A stretch of DNA of 64,000 nucleotides from Nemophila menziesii (GCA_029959085.1 JARWIR010000001.1:63736899-63800898), one strand, 5' to 3'; positions 35,238-46,012 are shown, numbered from the stretch's first letter. A program made the numbers and translations. The notes: generated by a model not told the origin, from the sequence alone.

Positions 35238-36596
35238 TAAGTCTAGAAGCCCAAATAGCGTGTAATAATTAGTAGTGTATGGGCCGAGTACCCAATGTTT
35301 CTTTATTTTGGTTTGTAATGGTTTTTAATGTTTTGAAAGTTTTGTAATGGGCCTACAAGGTATATTTCCCATGCTTGGGCATATGCTTGTAAGGCCTATT
35401 TGTAATGTTTTTTGGAGTTGATTTATAATGAAAAGGTTTGATTTGTTGATCAAAAAAAAAAAAAAAAAAAAAAAAAACATGATTCCAAATACACATATCT
35501 TGTCCAAAAACATGACATTTTTTTATATTTTTCCAGTTTAGGAAGCACGCATCTGATCAATTATGAAGTTCACCTAGGCTTGCAATTGAGCTTGTTGTCT
35601 TAACAATTCTTGTAGTTGAGTATGTAGTTGAGCTTAACTTTTAGCATTTATCTCACCCTGCAACTACATTTCTTCCCGAACTTCTTGAGTTTGCGAATGA
35701 GCTTGTTGAACTTGAAACTGTGCTTCTATCAATTGAGCTTGCATCTCATTAATTTGCTTTTCCATTTTATGTTGTGAATTTTCCGAAATACTCTATTGGG
35801 CCATATACCATTGCTGGTGTAGTTCCCAATCCATGCACTCTCACTCGTCCATAATAATCTTCACCTTTCTTTGATCAAATAAGAACTGAACATCGTTCTA
35901 CACAAATAAATAAATAAAAAGATGAGAATTTTCATATTGTTAAAAAATTTACAGAACTCAAAATTAGCAATAGTTTCACATATAGTTTTTTAAGTTCCAA
36001 GCTAAATTTTTGCAAGTTGTAGTAATTAAATTCATGGTTCTTTTTTTGCAGCCACAAGGACCTTCACGAAATCAATTATAAAATACTTACCCAAATTTTT
36101 TCAGTTTCATTATGCATTATACGATTTTTTCTCGTGTGGGTTTTCTTGAAAAATTTAATCTCGCCCAGCACGACACCAATATTCACTTCAGCCTAAAAAA
36201 GTCATTTTTCAAAACTATTTCAATTCTTGTTAAATTGTTTTAAATTAGCATAAAAAAGTGAATTATATGATATAACATCTCATGGCGTCTTGAAGTATCA
36301 ACATGTCTTCCAAAAGTATGAGTTACTTGGATTGCCATCAGGCTATCTTTTGCATTCGTGGAGATATACTTTATCTCATTATTTATAAAGAATGTTATAT
36401 TAACGACACTAATAATAAATAGTAAATCTTAACTAAAATAAGAGATACCATTACCTAAAATTCTTTAGTCACGCACAGGTTGACCAAGAATTTCCTCTGA
36501 ACCGGGTCGATTCTTACATCTTTTTCGGTTACAATTTTGTTCATGTTATTTTCTTTTTATTGTTTAGGCCCATGATGCTTTCTTCTTAGTTCGTGT

Positions 36597-38102
36597 TGAT
36601 GCCTTGCCTTTTGGCATTATATTTAATAGTTAGAAACATTTATTCTTGGGGGATTTTGAGTCTAAAGTTGAGATTTTGTCCCTTAATTTGATGTATTTCG
36701 AGTCTTAAGTTAGTGTTAATGATTCTCGTGTTTTTGGAGCATTTTGAGGCGTTTCGTGCTTTATAGGTGAAACTCATAAGAACGTGTGGGGTCCAAGAAC
36801 TAATGAATTAATTAAACTCGGAAAAATGAAGATAACCTCTAAAGAAGGGAAAGAGATCAAAAAGTTACCAAGGAAGTCAAGAGTTGACTTAATGCTCAAG
36901 AAAATAAGGTTTTACGATTAGGTCAAAATATTTAAATTGACTTCCAAGATGATCCGATAAGACTTCGGATCTGATTTATGGACCGTTGGAAATCTCTCGG
37001 AGAGACAAACACATGGAAAAATTGAGCATGATTCAGAGTCCGGAAGGTCGTGTTATGATCGTTTTAGTAACTCATAAGTGACACGTATGCAAAAAACGGG
37101 AATGCTCCACAATTTCATACATTTAGCCTATGGAGCAAACTCATCTATTATAGGTCACGAATTTGGAAGGTATGAAACCCATTTTCCTTTAATTTTCACA
37201 TACAACACATAACACAAAATCAAAAGAGAGCAAAGGCTTGAGGAGGAAACTGAGAAGGGTTTCAACACATTCAATTTCATCTTCATCTTCAAACATTCAA
37301 ACATTCATCATTTTCACCAAAATATTGTAATTTTCTTTTTTTATTTATTTATTTTAGTTATTTCATGCTAGATTATGTTTTATTTTTCTAGAAGTTTGAG
37401 CTAAATCCCTAATTGAGTTTGGGGATTGATGAAACCCTAATTTTATTAATTGAGCATTTTATTGTAATTAGGGACATATTAGCTTAATTGAGATTGATAT
37501 TGATATGTTTCTATTTACCTTATATTGAATTATGATTGATTAATTTGGCTAATTGATTGATTATCCTTTATTCTTGAATTACACCCGGGAGGGGGATGTG
37601 GAGGTTAAGGGTAGATCTAGTTAATTTGAGAGTGTATTATTCTATTGAATCGAGAGATCTTACATGATGCATATCTTCAATGTGGGTATGAGTTTTTAGC
37701 ACCTTATAGGGCATCTTAGTTCATCTGAAAGGTGTTCCATATCCTTGAGAGTAGAACATAATCACCTCAGATGAGTTTATTGTTACTTCCAAATCCAGGT
37801 TAATATGTACCTGTCAATCTCACCCTTATTAAATAGAATTGCTCAATTAGTGAACTTAGGTAATTCAATGATCCCAAGCTCAACTTTTGTTTTTAAAACT
37901 TAGTTTTTGCATATCTAGTCCTTTACTTTTGTATTAGATTATTAGAAACCAAATCCATCTTTCCCATTTAGTTTTTCCTCATAACGAATTATTCTTAACT
38001 AACCTAAAGCACAACATTAGCATTCATAATCCCTTGGGACATGAATCTTGGTTTTTTGAAGTAGTACTTGGTCAAATTCCGCACACTTGCGGATTGACAA
38101 CA
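36597..38102 (+). mobile_element. Solo gypsy LTR, TSD CGTGT/CATGT
   Basis: A 1506-bp segment starting TGATGCCTTGCC and ending GATTGACAACA. It is flanked by CGTGT (36592-36596) and CATGT (38103-38107), a 5-bp duplication with one CpG-type transition. It interrupts the Transposase_24 relic between two conserved blocks. No internal region is attached. The LTR style (TGATG start, downstream A-rich leader) is that of Tat/Athila-type Ty3 elements. Confidence 0.78.
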
Positions 38103-39391
38103 CATGTTTCTACGATTTCCATTTTCCCCAATATATTTGAAGATAGTTCTTCATAGTCTCATCGTCAAATGTAAAATATTGCTACATGTGCGAGAAACAA
38201 ACAGAAATCAAAGATAGATCTTGGACAAATACATAAATAAAATATGTTTTCATAGTAAATCTTACTTTTAAATAATTGAGTTGATCATCTTTGAAAGTAA
38301 TGGGAATCTTATCCCACTTTTCAAAGGTTAGAGGGGCTAGGGTCGAGTTTCTAGCTATGATTCCACACATGGTTTTGAATTAGACTGCATGTTTATGAAT
38401 AGCTTGGCCAAATTGGTAACAAGAAACTTTTATTTTTCTTGTGTTGGCCTTGTTCTGAATCCTTCTTAACAACATTGTCCCTCTTGGGATGTGGCGGTGG
38501 TTATCTATCATAGAAAACATACAAAAGAAAATCTCTTTGGTCTCTATTTTTCCATATTGACTATATAATTACTGCTACCATATATTTCCTTATGAGCATT
38601 TACTTTTTAAAAATCCCCTCAAGGAGTTAAAGTATAGATTACTTAACCCAAAAATAAAGTTATTGAAAAACTAATAACGTTAAAATATCTTATTATTGTC
38701 AGACGCTATTTTAAAAAAGTCTTTTTCTATTCATGTTTCATCTACTTTTTTGTGTGTTATGATTGGAGGTCTAGTATTCATTAAGACAAGCACTACACAT
38801 AGTTCCCAAATACTACTCATTTCCAACAAATACTACTCTAAATCTCACACTATAACATAAAACTTGAAAATAATTAAGAGAAGAACATAATTACGATATA
38901 CTGTTACACTAGATTATTTGAATATCCAAATACCAAAAAGATTACGAAAATCAAGAATGAAAAATTGGATAAAATGAAGCCATGTTTGTTTTGTTCTAAT
39001 TATGTAGCGTCGACATTAAATAATTACGAAAATACTCCAACACCGTACAAAATTCTAATTGCTATTCTTCCTAATATTATAATATAATTAATATAAAAAA
39101 CTACAATTTTTGTTAAACCTTACCTGCAACTTTCTCTAATGGCTTCGATTCCTTAAACTGCATTAGAGTGTAGTATGGAAATATGATAATTATGTTATAT
39201 ACGTTTATTCGAGGTGTTAATAGTTTGAATTATGGCAGCCCAATATCCATATTTTATAGAGAAAGAGCTTTAATGCATCCAATATTTATTCTACTATCTA
39301 TATAACTTTAGATATAAATATGACCTTCAAATTCATATAATTAATAATTAGGAAATTGACTTAACAGTAGGAAGTATTTTATATTAACTAA

Positions 39392-39789
39392 AGAGTAAAT
39401 ACACTAGATACCCCGTGTATTTTAACAGAATTGACAGCTTACTCCCTCGATCGTATAAAGTGTAAATTTACCCCCTAACTTTTGTTTTTGCGACTCGTTA
39501 CCCCCTGATGACGGAATTCCTCCGTTAAGTAGCCATATGCGAGGGAAATTAAGGGGGTAAGAAGTCAATTTAAGTAAGACTTAAGGGGGTAAGTAGGCAG
39601 ATTAAGTAATACTTAAGGGGTTAAGTAGGCAAATTAAATAATACATAACATAGAAATTGGCCGAATTCTGTCATCGGGGGGTAAAGAGTCACAAAAACAA
39701 AAGTTATGGGGTAAATTTACACTTTATAGGATCAAGGGGTAAGCTATCAATTTTATGATAGTACAGGGGGCAAATGGGATATTTTCTCT
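39392..39789. mobile_element. Long-TIR MITE, flanking repeat TAACTAA
   Basis: A 398-bp element whose halves are inverted copies over about 140 bp: AGAGTAAATAC, GACAGCTTACTCCCTCGATC, TATAAAGTGTAAATTTACCC and CTTTTGTTTTTGCGACTC on the left recur inverted on the right. TAACTAA lies directly on both sides (39385-39391 and 39790-39796). Three tandem AAGGGGGTAAGTAGGCA-like units are in the centre. It sits in an intron of the Transposase_24 relic. Confidence 0.85.
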
Positions 39790-40450
39790 TAACTAAAACA
39801 ACATTACCATTAGGAGGTGAATTTGTATTTTGATTTGTAATTTTAGTTTCTATGTTTATATCACCAGAAGACGTGGTCGATGTATTTGTACTGGCCGTTC
39901 TTGGATTACGATACCCTAATCTCGCCATCCTATAAAAATTAAAACATGACAACAAACATGAGTATTAATTTGAAAAAAAATGTATACGAGTAATATGTAA
40001 GTATGCAAGCTGGATAACAAAATAAAGAACGATTTTAACACATATCACCACTAGAATTACCATAATATTCCAAACTTAACCAATAAATGTAACCAAATCC
40101 AAAACTTTAAATCAGATGGTATTACTGACTGTACACACAATTTAAATTAACTAGAAAATATACAAACATGAAGAATAACAGAATGATATAAATCAGACAA
40201 TATTATTGATGCACCTTAATAACTGAACGTTTTTATAAACATATATGACGACAAAATGAAGAGTTAATCTTTGAAAAAATGCACTATAGGTTTGGAATAA
40301 TGACGATAAATTTAAAATATAGTTAAACATATGAATAATATTTACCTTTGAGATTGGATACGAGTTGATTTTCTAGGGTTATCAGAAGGGTTTTTTTCTC
40401 TACCGAAGAATTGAGTGAAGAGTGTAAGAATGTAAAGAGTCTTTCTGAAA

Positions 40451-41642
40451 TGAGTACTTTATGATATATACTGGGGGGAAAATTAAAGATAGTGCAGGAA
40501 ATCTAGAAGCGGGAAGACGCATATCTTTGGCCTTTGGAATTGTATAACTAATATATAGAGTTACTTTTTACTTTTTTTGTCAATGTTAGCCTTTTACATG
40601 TTATTTTTTTTCTTTTTTTTTAACTTAATTACATCAGAAGTCCTGGAGTTTTTTTATTTATCTTATAACACCCACATCCCCTTTCCTTGTCTTTCGTATT
40701 CTACTGTAAAACAAAAGAAATACATATAGGCATAACACAACTAATCTATCATCTTCCACCCACAATTATCAACACCAGTCAAACATCATCTCTTGCAATA
40801 TCCTAAAAAACATCACTCAAACCATCACAACATCCATCAATTGTGAATTACAACAACAATCATCCATGAGTATTACATGGTTGAAGCAATAACTTACCAT
40901 GTTTCTATACAAGAACAATCAGACAGTATATTTCATTTCTAATCTCTGTAAAAAATAATCACTACTTGGTTTGACATTACTACTCAAATATCTCGTACTT
41001 ATGTGATATACAGTGATTTTTTTTCTTCTTTAAATTTTTATACATTATCAAAATTTACATCTACATATAATATAATAATTTTTTTATGCATGCATCCATT
41101 TTTTATCTTTGTTTATTTTAGTTTTTTTATACATAAATCAAAAGAATGTTTCATTAATATAAGATATAATATTTTGTTTGATCAGTCCAAGGGAAGAGTC
41201 TATGGGAGACAAATGTTGCATTAATGTAAGATAAAATATTTCGTCAGTATTCTAGGATTCGCACTAATTGATCAGTCCAGGAATCGATCAATCATATTTT
41301 GTTATTAGTACAATAGAATTTCAATATAAGAGTTGCATTAATATGTACTTTAAACGATTTTTTGTGTATGCATCTTTATTGTCAGTATGAATGCCCATTT
41401 TGTATTTGTAACATAATACTTTTTTGTCAGTATTTATAACATAATCCAATAAGTTAAAACAAGGGAGAAATATTTTTATTTAGGACATCATTTGTTGGGC
41501 CACTCACACAAATGTCTAACTAAAAGAAATGATAAAATAAGAAACAAAAATTAAAAGTTGTGGGAAACATATCTTCTTCAAATTACCTATTAGACTAATT
41601 ATGCTCTTTTCAATTATTGAAGTAGTATTATGTAACATGAAA
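40451..41642. other. Spacer between divergent CACTA gene relics
   Basis: An AT-rich spacer between the start of the Transposase_24 relic (minus) and that of the TNP2 relic (plus). CAACA-rich stretches occur at 40740-40930. No other gene was seen. If the two genes belonged to one element, this would be its divergent promoter region. Confidence 0.45.
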
Positions 41643-42134
41643 TGGATATTGATAAAATTTGGATAGCCAAACCAAGACATAGTATTAAATATATTAATGG
41701 CGGGGATAAGTTTATTGAGTTTGCATTGAAACATGGTGGTTCATGAGATAGAATGCTATTGTGTCCTTGTAAGTATTGTCTCGATAATATTTTGCAATTT
41801 CCAAATGTAGTAAGAAATTATGTTATAGTTTCGGGTATGAAAAGTGGGTATTATTGAATAGAATTTTCATGGAGAAATTGCTAGAAGAGGTGCACAAACT
41901 CATTTTGGCTGAGTGGATCAGTCGAACAAAAACTTGGATGAGGGACAAGGCCATATGAACGACTTATTACATGATGCATTTGGAATTCTTCATAGAGAAG
42001 AGAGTGAAAAAACTAATGAAGGTGTAAGAGATGCTCATATCAATATTAATGTTGACGACAATATTGGAGTTCAACGTCAAAATCTTTCTCAAAGTGAACC
42101 AAATGTCGATAACTTTTATTATAGTTTTTATTGA
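41643..42134 (+). pseudogene. TNP2-type CACTA transposase, N-terminal part only
   Basis: Starts MDIDKIWIAKPRHSIKYING, then CPCKYCLDN, matching the N-terminal Transpos_assoc zinc-binding domain of TNP2 transposases (W-x-x-K-x-R...Y..G...F...CPCKKC). After stops and a shift, another frame gives MNDLLHDAFGILHREESEK, the conserved 'LL-x-D-x-F-G' block, and ends NVDNFYYSFY with a stop at 42134. The catalytic Transposase_21 domain that should follow is absent; repeats begin instead. Cannot act on its own. Confidence 0.75.
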
Positions 42135-42139
42135 TAAAA

Positions 42140-43090
42140 GATTATTATTCTTTTTTAGTTAACTTTGTGCAATCACTAAGTGTTTTTCGAGTATGCTTAG
42201 AGAATTTTTGTATATACTCCATAAATTTCTAAGCATACTTATAGAATTTCCGAGCATACTTAGAGAAATTTTGAGTACGCTTTGGCGGCTATGCCAATAG
42301 TGGTAGGGGTGATGATAAACGATGTTAGTACTAAGTTCTTTTTCTTGGTACTCAGTATTTTTTTGCTGAGTGCTCAGTGATTTTGTAGAAGTATTTAGAT
42401 GATTTTTTTAAGTAATAAGTGCTGAATGCTGAATGAACAGCTGAATATGACTTATTCTGTTAAGAGGCAGTGTCTGAACGATTCAGACTTAGGTGTTGTT
42501 TGTTTTTTTTTTAAGTAATAAGTGCTGAATGCTGAATGAACAGCTGAATAGAACTTATTCTGTTAAGAGGCAGTGTCTGAATGATTCAGACATAGTTTGA
42601 AATCTCAATGAAACAGACTAATTAAGAGGCATTCAGATCTGAATTGGCCATGAAAAACAAACAGACTGATTGATCCAGTGTCTTAATGAACCAGATTAAG
42701 ATCTCATTAAGTGCAAACAAACACCCCCTTAGTTTGAAATCTTAATGAAACAGACCAGTTAAGAGCCATTCAGATCTTAATTGGTCAGGAAAAATAAACA
42801 ATCTTATTGATCCAGTGTCTTAATGAATCAGATTAAGATCTCATTAAGTGCAAACAAACACCCCCTTAGTGTTTTTGTCGAGTACTTATTGTTTTTTACT
42901 CAATACTTAGTGTTTTTTTGTTGAGTACTTAGTATTTTTATAAGAGTACTTAGTGTTTTTGCTGAGTACTTAGTGTTTTTTGCTGAGTATATTCAGAGTT
43001 TTTCTAAGTATACTTAAAGAATTTTTCTATACTCACAGATGTTCTGATAATCAAGGAAATCTCTGAGTACTCGGCGTCGATGTTAGCCGA
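42140..43090. repeat. GAGTACTTAGTGTTTTT-type degenerate repeats
   Basis: Two blocks (42140-42405 and 42875-43090) of roughly 20-25-bp degenerate units such as GCTGAGTACTTAGTGTTTTT and GAGCATACTTAGAGAA, split by the MITE at 42411-42867. They share the GAGTACT core with the block inside the Mutator-like element at 17478-17720. Confidence 0.7.
42411..42867. mobile_element. MITE-like element with internal tandem duplications
   Basis: The right end CAAACAAACACCCCCTTAG and an inner left end CTTAGGTGTTGTTTGTTT are inverted, as in hAT-type MITEs. The left part (TAAGTAATAAGTGCTGAATG...) is present twice with a 101-bp period (42411 and 42512). The right part (AGTTTGAAATCT...) is present twice with a 137-bp period (42594-42730 and 42731-42867). 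No target-site duplication was confirmed. Confidence 0.6.
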
Positions 43091-43389
43091 AGATGAACAA
43101 TAGTGATACCCAGTATTTAATATTCATTGAATCGGTGGTCCACTTGTTCTTTTACTTTATGTAATTTTTGCCACTTATTTTTTATATTTTATTTTATGCA
43201 ATTTTTGTTTTTTCATAGGTATTGTAGTATTTAAATGATTTCTTTGAAGAAACATAATCTAACCACCTATATAATATATACAATAAATTTTGTTTCCAAA
43301 TGGGTCAATGACCCAAAAAATCAAAATAATATTATACTTGCCCCAAAGAATCATCCATTAACTTACTATTATAAGATTACATGTTTACC

Positions 43390-43511
43390 CGTCAAGGACG
43401 ATTCTCGTCAAGGACGATTCCCATCAAGGACGATTCCCGTTAAGGACGATTCCCATCAAGGACGATTCCCGTCAAGGACGATTCCCGTCAAGGACGATTC
43501 CCATCAAGGAC
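43390..43511. repeat. 16-bp minisatellite, 7.6 units
   Basis: Units of C(G/A)T(C/T)AAGGACGATTC(C/T), exactly 16 bp each, run head to tail. Because 16 is not a multiple of three, the open frame across it cycles through frames (DDSHQGRFPSRTIPV pattern), which marks it as non-coding. Confidence 0.97.
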
Positions 43512-43839
43512 AAAATTTAGTTAATGATGTTATTGGGAAGAAATTTTGTCATTGATGTTATTGGGCTGAAAATAATATTATTTTGATTTTTTGGGTCATT
43601 TTCCCTTTCCAAATCCCATAAAACAATTTTAAAAAAAAAAATCTCCCTTTCTTTATGGGTAGTTTAATTGATTTCCATGATCATGGTCAATCACATTTAT
43701 TTTTCCCAATGACTTCTTTCAAAAGATAGGTTTTTTTGTAGTAACCATTTGGGCCAAACTGCAGACTATTAACATCATACATATAGCATTATACAGGCCC
43801 ATTGAATCTTTTCTATACGGCTTGAAATAAAATAAATTT

Positions 43840-43953
43840 TCTCTTACTTGTTCCGGCCATTTATAAAACCACCCAACGCTGCCACTTTGATCGGCGGCAA
43901 CGACGACATCGGAGACGGAGACTCCACATTCACGGTGATCAAAGATCCTCGGG
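43840..43953 (+). other. Probable 5' UTR exon of the CHCH gene
   Basis: A GC-richer stretch ends at a donor site, CCTCGG|GTAACG, near 43953. The next good acceptor is TTTTCAG at 44384-44390, just before the CHCH start codon. A leader intron of about 437 bp is common in plant housekeeping genes. The transcription start was not located. Confidence 0.5.
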
Positions 43954-44401
43954 TAACGAATATATATTTCATTTTTCAGCTGCATAATATATACATAAAC
44001 ATATTTATCATATATTTTATTTCCAATTTATCTGTAAATTGTGGTTGATTTTTCTCTATACATGTATAATCTGAGATTAATTTGTAAGTTCATGCTTTTT
44101 AATATTTAGAAATTGCTTGAATTTCAAAATTTACAACTCTATGTTGTCCATAGAAAACGAAAAATGTAATGGATATGCTTATGTTACAATCTTTATATTG
44201 GATGTTTAATTGTTTATGCATAGATTGAATTTATAAATTTGTTTAGTATAATGATGAAAGTAAATTAGCTTAACCTTTCAGTGAGTCGAAATATAGGGAG
44301 CTTTGGTGTATAATTAGGGAGTTTTGTATCCTAGAGTGCAATTTTTGAATAATATAGGGAGCTATAGTGCAATTAAGTGGATCTTTTCAGGTAGTGAAAT
44401 A

Positions 44402-44938
44402 ATGGATGATGACCGATTCACGATTGGGATTAGTGCGGGCTTATTTCGCCAGCTAGCTGCAGAAGATGAAGATTCAAAGGTGAAGAAGAGAACAAAGAAA
44501 AGGGTCCCACGAGAACCTAAACGGGCCCCACCAAAAGTAACTCAGGAGGAGATACCAGATAATTCGGAGATCCTTACCAGAGCACCACCAGGATGGGCAC
44601 TTCCGAGTCCAGTTTTCTCACCTGTTCCATTAACTCAGCCACATCAAAATGCTGATTTAGATGCTATTAAATCAGTTGTTGAAGATAGTGAAAAGGTGCT
44701 TGAGAAATTGCAGAAAAAGGAAGAAAGTATGTTAGAAGAAGTGACTAGAAAAGCTAAGGATCTTCATGATATGGAGTTTAAACTACCAAATCCAAAGCCT
44801 TTGGTTTGTGTAGAGGAGAAAGAAGCTTGTTTAAAGTGTTACAAGGAGAATTTAAAAAACCCTCTTAAATGTGCTGATTTGGTTAATGAGTTTGCTAATT
44901 GTGCACGAAAAGTTAGGCAACAAGGTGGTAATAATTAG
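44402..44938 (+). CDS. CHCH (CX9C-type) domain protein, Cox19/MICOS Mic19-Mic25-like
   Basis: A 178-residue protein from the ATG at 44402 (MDDDRFTIGISAGLF). An in-frame upstream ATG at 44324 lies in the presumed leader intron and is discounted. The order is: a basic KKRTKKRVPREPKRAP stretch, a Pro-rich linker (APPGWALPSPVFSPVP), an amphipathic coiled-coil segment (VEDSEKVLEKLQKKEESMLE), and a C-terminal CHCH fold with Cys at CVEEKEACLKCYKENL and NPLKCADLVNEFANC. The last pair is CX9C. The first helix has C-x2-C and a CX10C spacing rather than perfect CX9C. Such proteins work in the mitochondrial intermembrane space (copper delivery to cytochrome oxidase, or cristae organisation). Which of these applies here is inferred, not shown. 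The frame is intact. Confidence 0.88.
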   Translation: MDDDRFTIGISAGLFRQLAAEDEDSKVKKRTKKRVPREPKRAPPKVTQEEIPDNSEILTRAPPGWALPSPVFSPVPLTQPHQNADLDAIKSVVEDSEKVLEKLQKKEESMLEEVTRKAKDLHDMEFKLPNPKPLVCVEEKEACLKCYKENLKNPLKCADLVNEFANCARKVRQQGGNN

Positions 44939-45309
44939 ATATTGCTTCAGCAAATTTCAGTTTTCAACTCCACATTTTTTGAGGCTTTTTACTGAGGCAG
45001 TATTTTTGTTTAATATTGAATGTTAACATACTCTTGGATAGTGATGTGATTGTTATCTTTTTTGTTTTTCTAAGTAAGAACTTTTGTTAAGAAATAATAA
45101 ACTGACTCCTCTCATGAACTGCTCTATATCTACTAGCCTTTCCCACCAAAGAAATGTAACTTTACCATCACCAACATTACGCATAATGATTTTTTTTAGC
45201 AAATTTCTCATTTTTAACACCTTCTTCCAATATTAAGTAGCATATATAGGCATTGACTTGATAAAAAAGTGTGTTTTATGCTCCTGGAACCCCAAGGCTG
45301 TTGATGTAA

Positions 45310-45635
45310 ATGTATAGGAATTATAATAAATAGTATCATTAGAGACAAATATATATTGCGGCAACATTAAAAGTCTCTAATAATATTTTTAATGGTAACA
45401 TTTATTGCGGCAACACCAAATAACTTCTAATTAAATTTTTAGCGTTAATATTTGTAGTTAAAGATAAAGTCAATAGAGGTAAAAATAAATAATTTGTTAC
45501 AAAATGTGTCTTTAGAGACGAATTTATTGCGGCGAACAAACAACGGCGATGTTTGCGGCTGATACCTATTAGCGGCAAAATCGAGACTTTTAATAGTAAA
45601 TTTTTTTGCCGCTAAAAATAATCTTTCCTGTAGTG
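45310..45635. mobile_element. CACTA-like terminus with GCGGCAA subterminal repeats
   Basis: Ends CTTTCCTGTAGTG, the inverse of a CACTACAGGAAAG CACTA terminus. Upstream are repeated TTGCGGCAAC / TTAGCGGCAAAA / GCCGCTAAAA motifs, typical subterminal repeats. The opposite end was not found. The subterminal sequence differs from that at 29397, so it is probably a different element. Confidence 0.55.
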
Positions 45636-45814
45636 ACGGTGCTCAAGGGTGTTTCTTTCACAAATTAGGCAACAAAAATGGGTTACGAGAATGTCTCCAA
45701 AAAAATTAGATGGCTCTCCTTGGTCACTTTGTTACTATAAAATGTTATTAAGGGTTTCTTACAAAGAAAAGAATTAGGGAAGAGGTACTCAAAACTATGG
45801 AGTTCTCTTAATGT

Positions 45815-46012
45815 CAGCAACACCAAATGTCATTTCAGTTGGAGATAGAAATTTTTTTGATGGGGGAAGTTGAGTATATTGGAAAGCTTACTAATATAAT
45901 TGAATTGGAATACACTGAATTAAAGGTTGTGCTTTTTCGGTGTAACTGGGCACATGTAACACGTTGTAAGTGAGTGAAGAAAGATGAATAGGGTCTTACG
46001 TTAGGACTGGGG
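45815..46012 (+). pseudogene. TNP2 transposase C-terminal (DUF4216) fragment
   Basis: One frame reads NVISVGDRNFFDG, and after a shift YIGKLTNIIELEYTELKVVL, FRCNWAHVTRC and KKDEXGLT with stops. This follows the DUF4216 pattern Y-Y-G-x-L-x-x-I-I-E-L-x-Y...V-V-L-F-K-C-x-W of CACTA TNP2 proteins. It lies just outside the CACTA terminus at 45635 and is cut by the LTR piece beginning near 46008. Confidence 0.6.

Larger units (their letters stand above)
30065..35474 (+). mobile_element. Nearly intact L1-like LINE, 17-bp TSD
   Basis: AAACATGATTCCAAATA at 30048-30064 recurs at 35475-35491, directly after a poly(A) tail (about 27 A, 35451-35477; the first As of the duplication merge with it). Between them lie a 5' UTR of about 300 bp with pyrimidine-rich tracts, ORF1, ORF2 overlapping it by ATGA, and a 3' UTR of about 235 bp. 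The element is about 5.4 kb and apparently full length. The perfect TSD and single visible ORF2 frameshift indicate a recent insertion. ORF2 ends after the zf-RVT domain, so this LINE lacks the RNase H seen in the LINE at 11195-15095. Confidence 0.95.
35525..40450 (-). pseudogene. Transposase_24 (Ptta/En/Spm family) gene relic, CACTA-associated
   Basis: Pieces are read on the minus strand in family order. A 5' UTR exon ends near 40345 (CTCAAAG|GTAAAT). The first coding exon is 39928-39808 (MARLGYRNPRTASTNTSTTS, donor GTAATG). A small exon lies near 39165-39130 (FKESKPLEKVAG). The exon near 38520-38260 carries CYQFGQAIHKH and a GIIARNSTLAPLTFEKWDKI block. A piece near 38160-38105 has DDETMKNYLQIYWGKW. 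After the solo LTR, SEEILGQPV-like residues, EIKYISTNAKDS and FKKTHTRKN (the family's THTRK motif) follow. The last piece (35895-35530) has YYGRVRVHGLGTTPAMVYGP and a Gln-rich coiled coil. Stops and shifts make it dead. Its role in CACTA elements is accessory or TNPA-like (inference). Confidence 0.72.

Noticed and set aside
40740..40930. CAACA-rich stretch as a promoter or small gene
   Set aside because: Only low-complexity composition; no element or frame could be supported.
43390..43511. Regular short repeats resembling a CRISPR array
   Set aside because: The 16-bp units are directly adjacent without spacers, and the DNA is plant nuclear sequence. It is a minisatellite.
43235..43555. 106-codon frame with a DDSHQGRFPSRTIPV repeat
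   Set aside because: The repeat unit is 16 bp, so the frame cycles. The peptide is a by-product of the minisatellite.
29397..45635. One 16-kb CACTA element with ends at 29397 and 45635
   Set aside because: The flanking triplets (AAA and ACG) differ, the termini differ at several positions, and subterminal repeats are of different types. More likely two elements.
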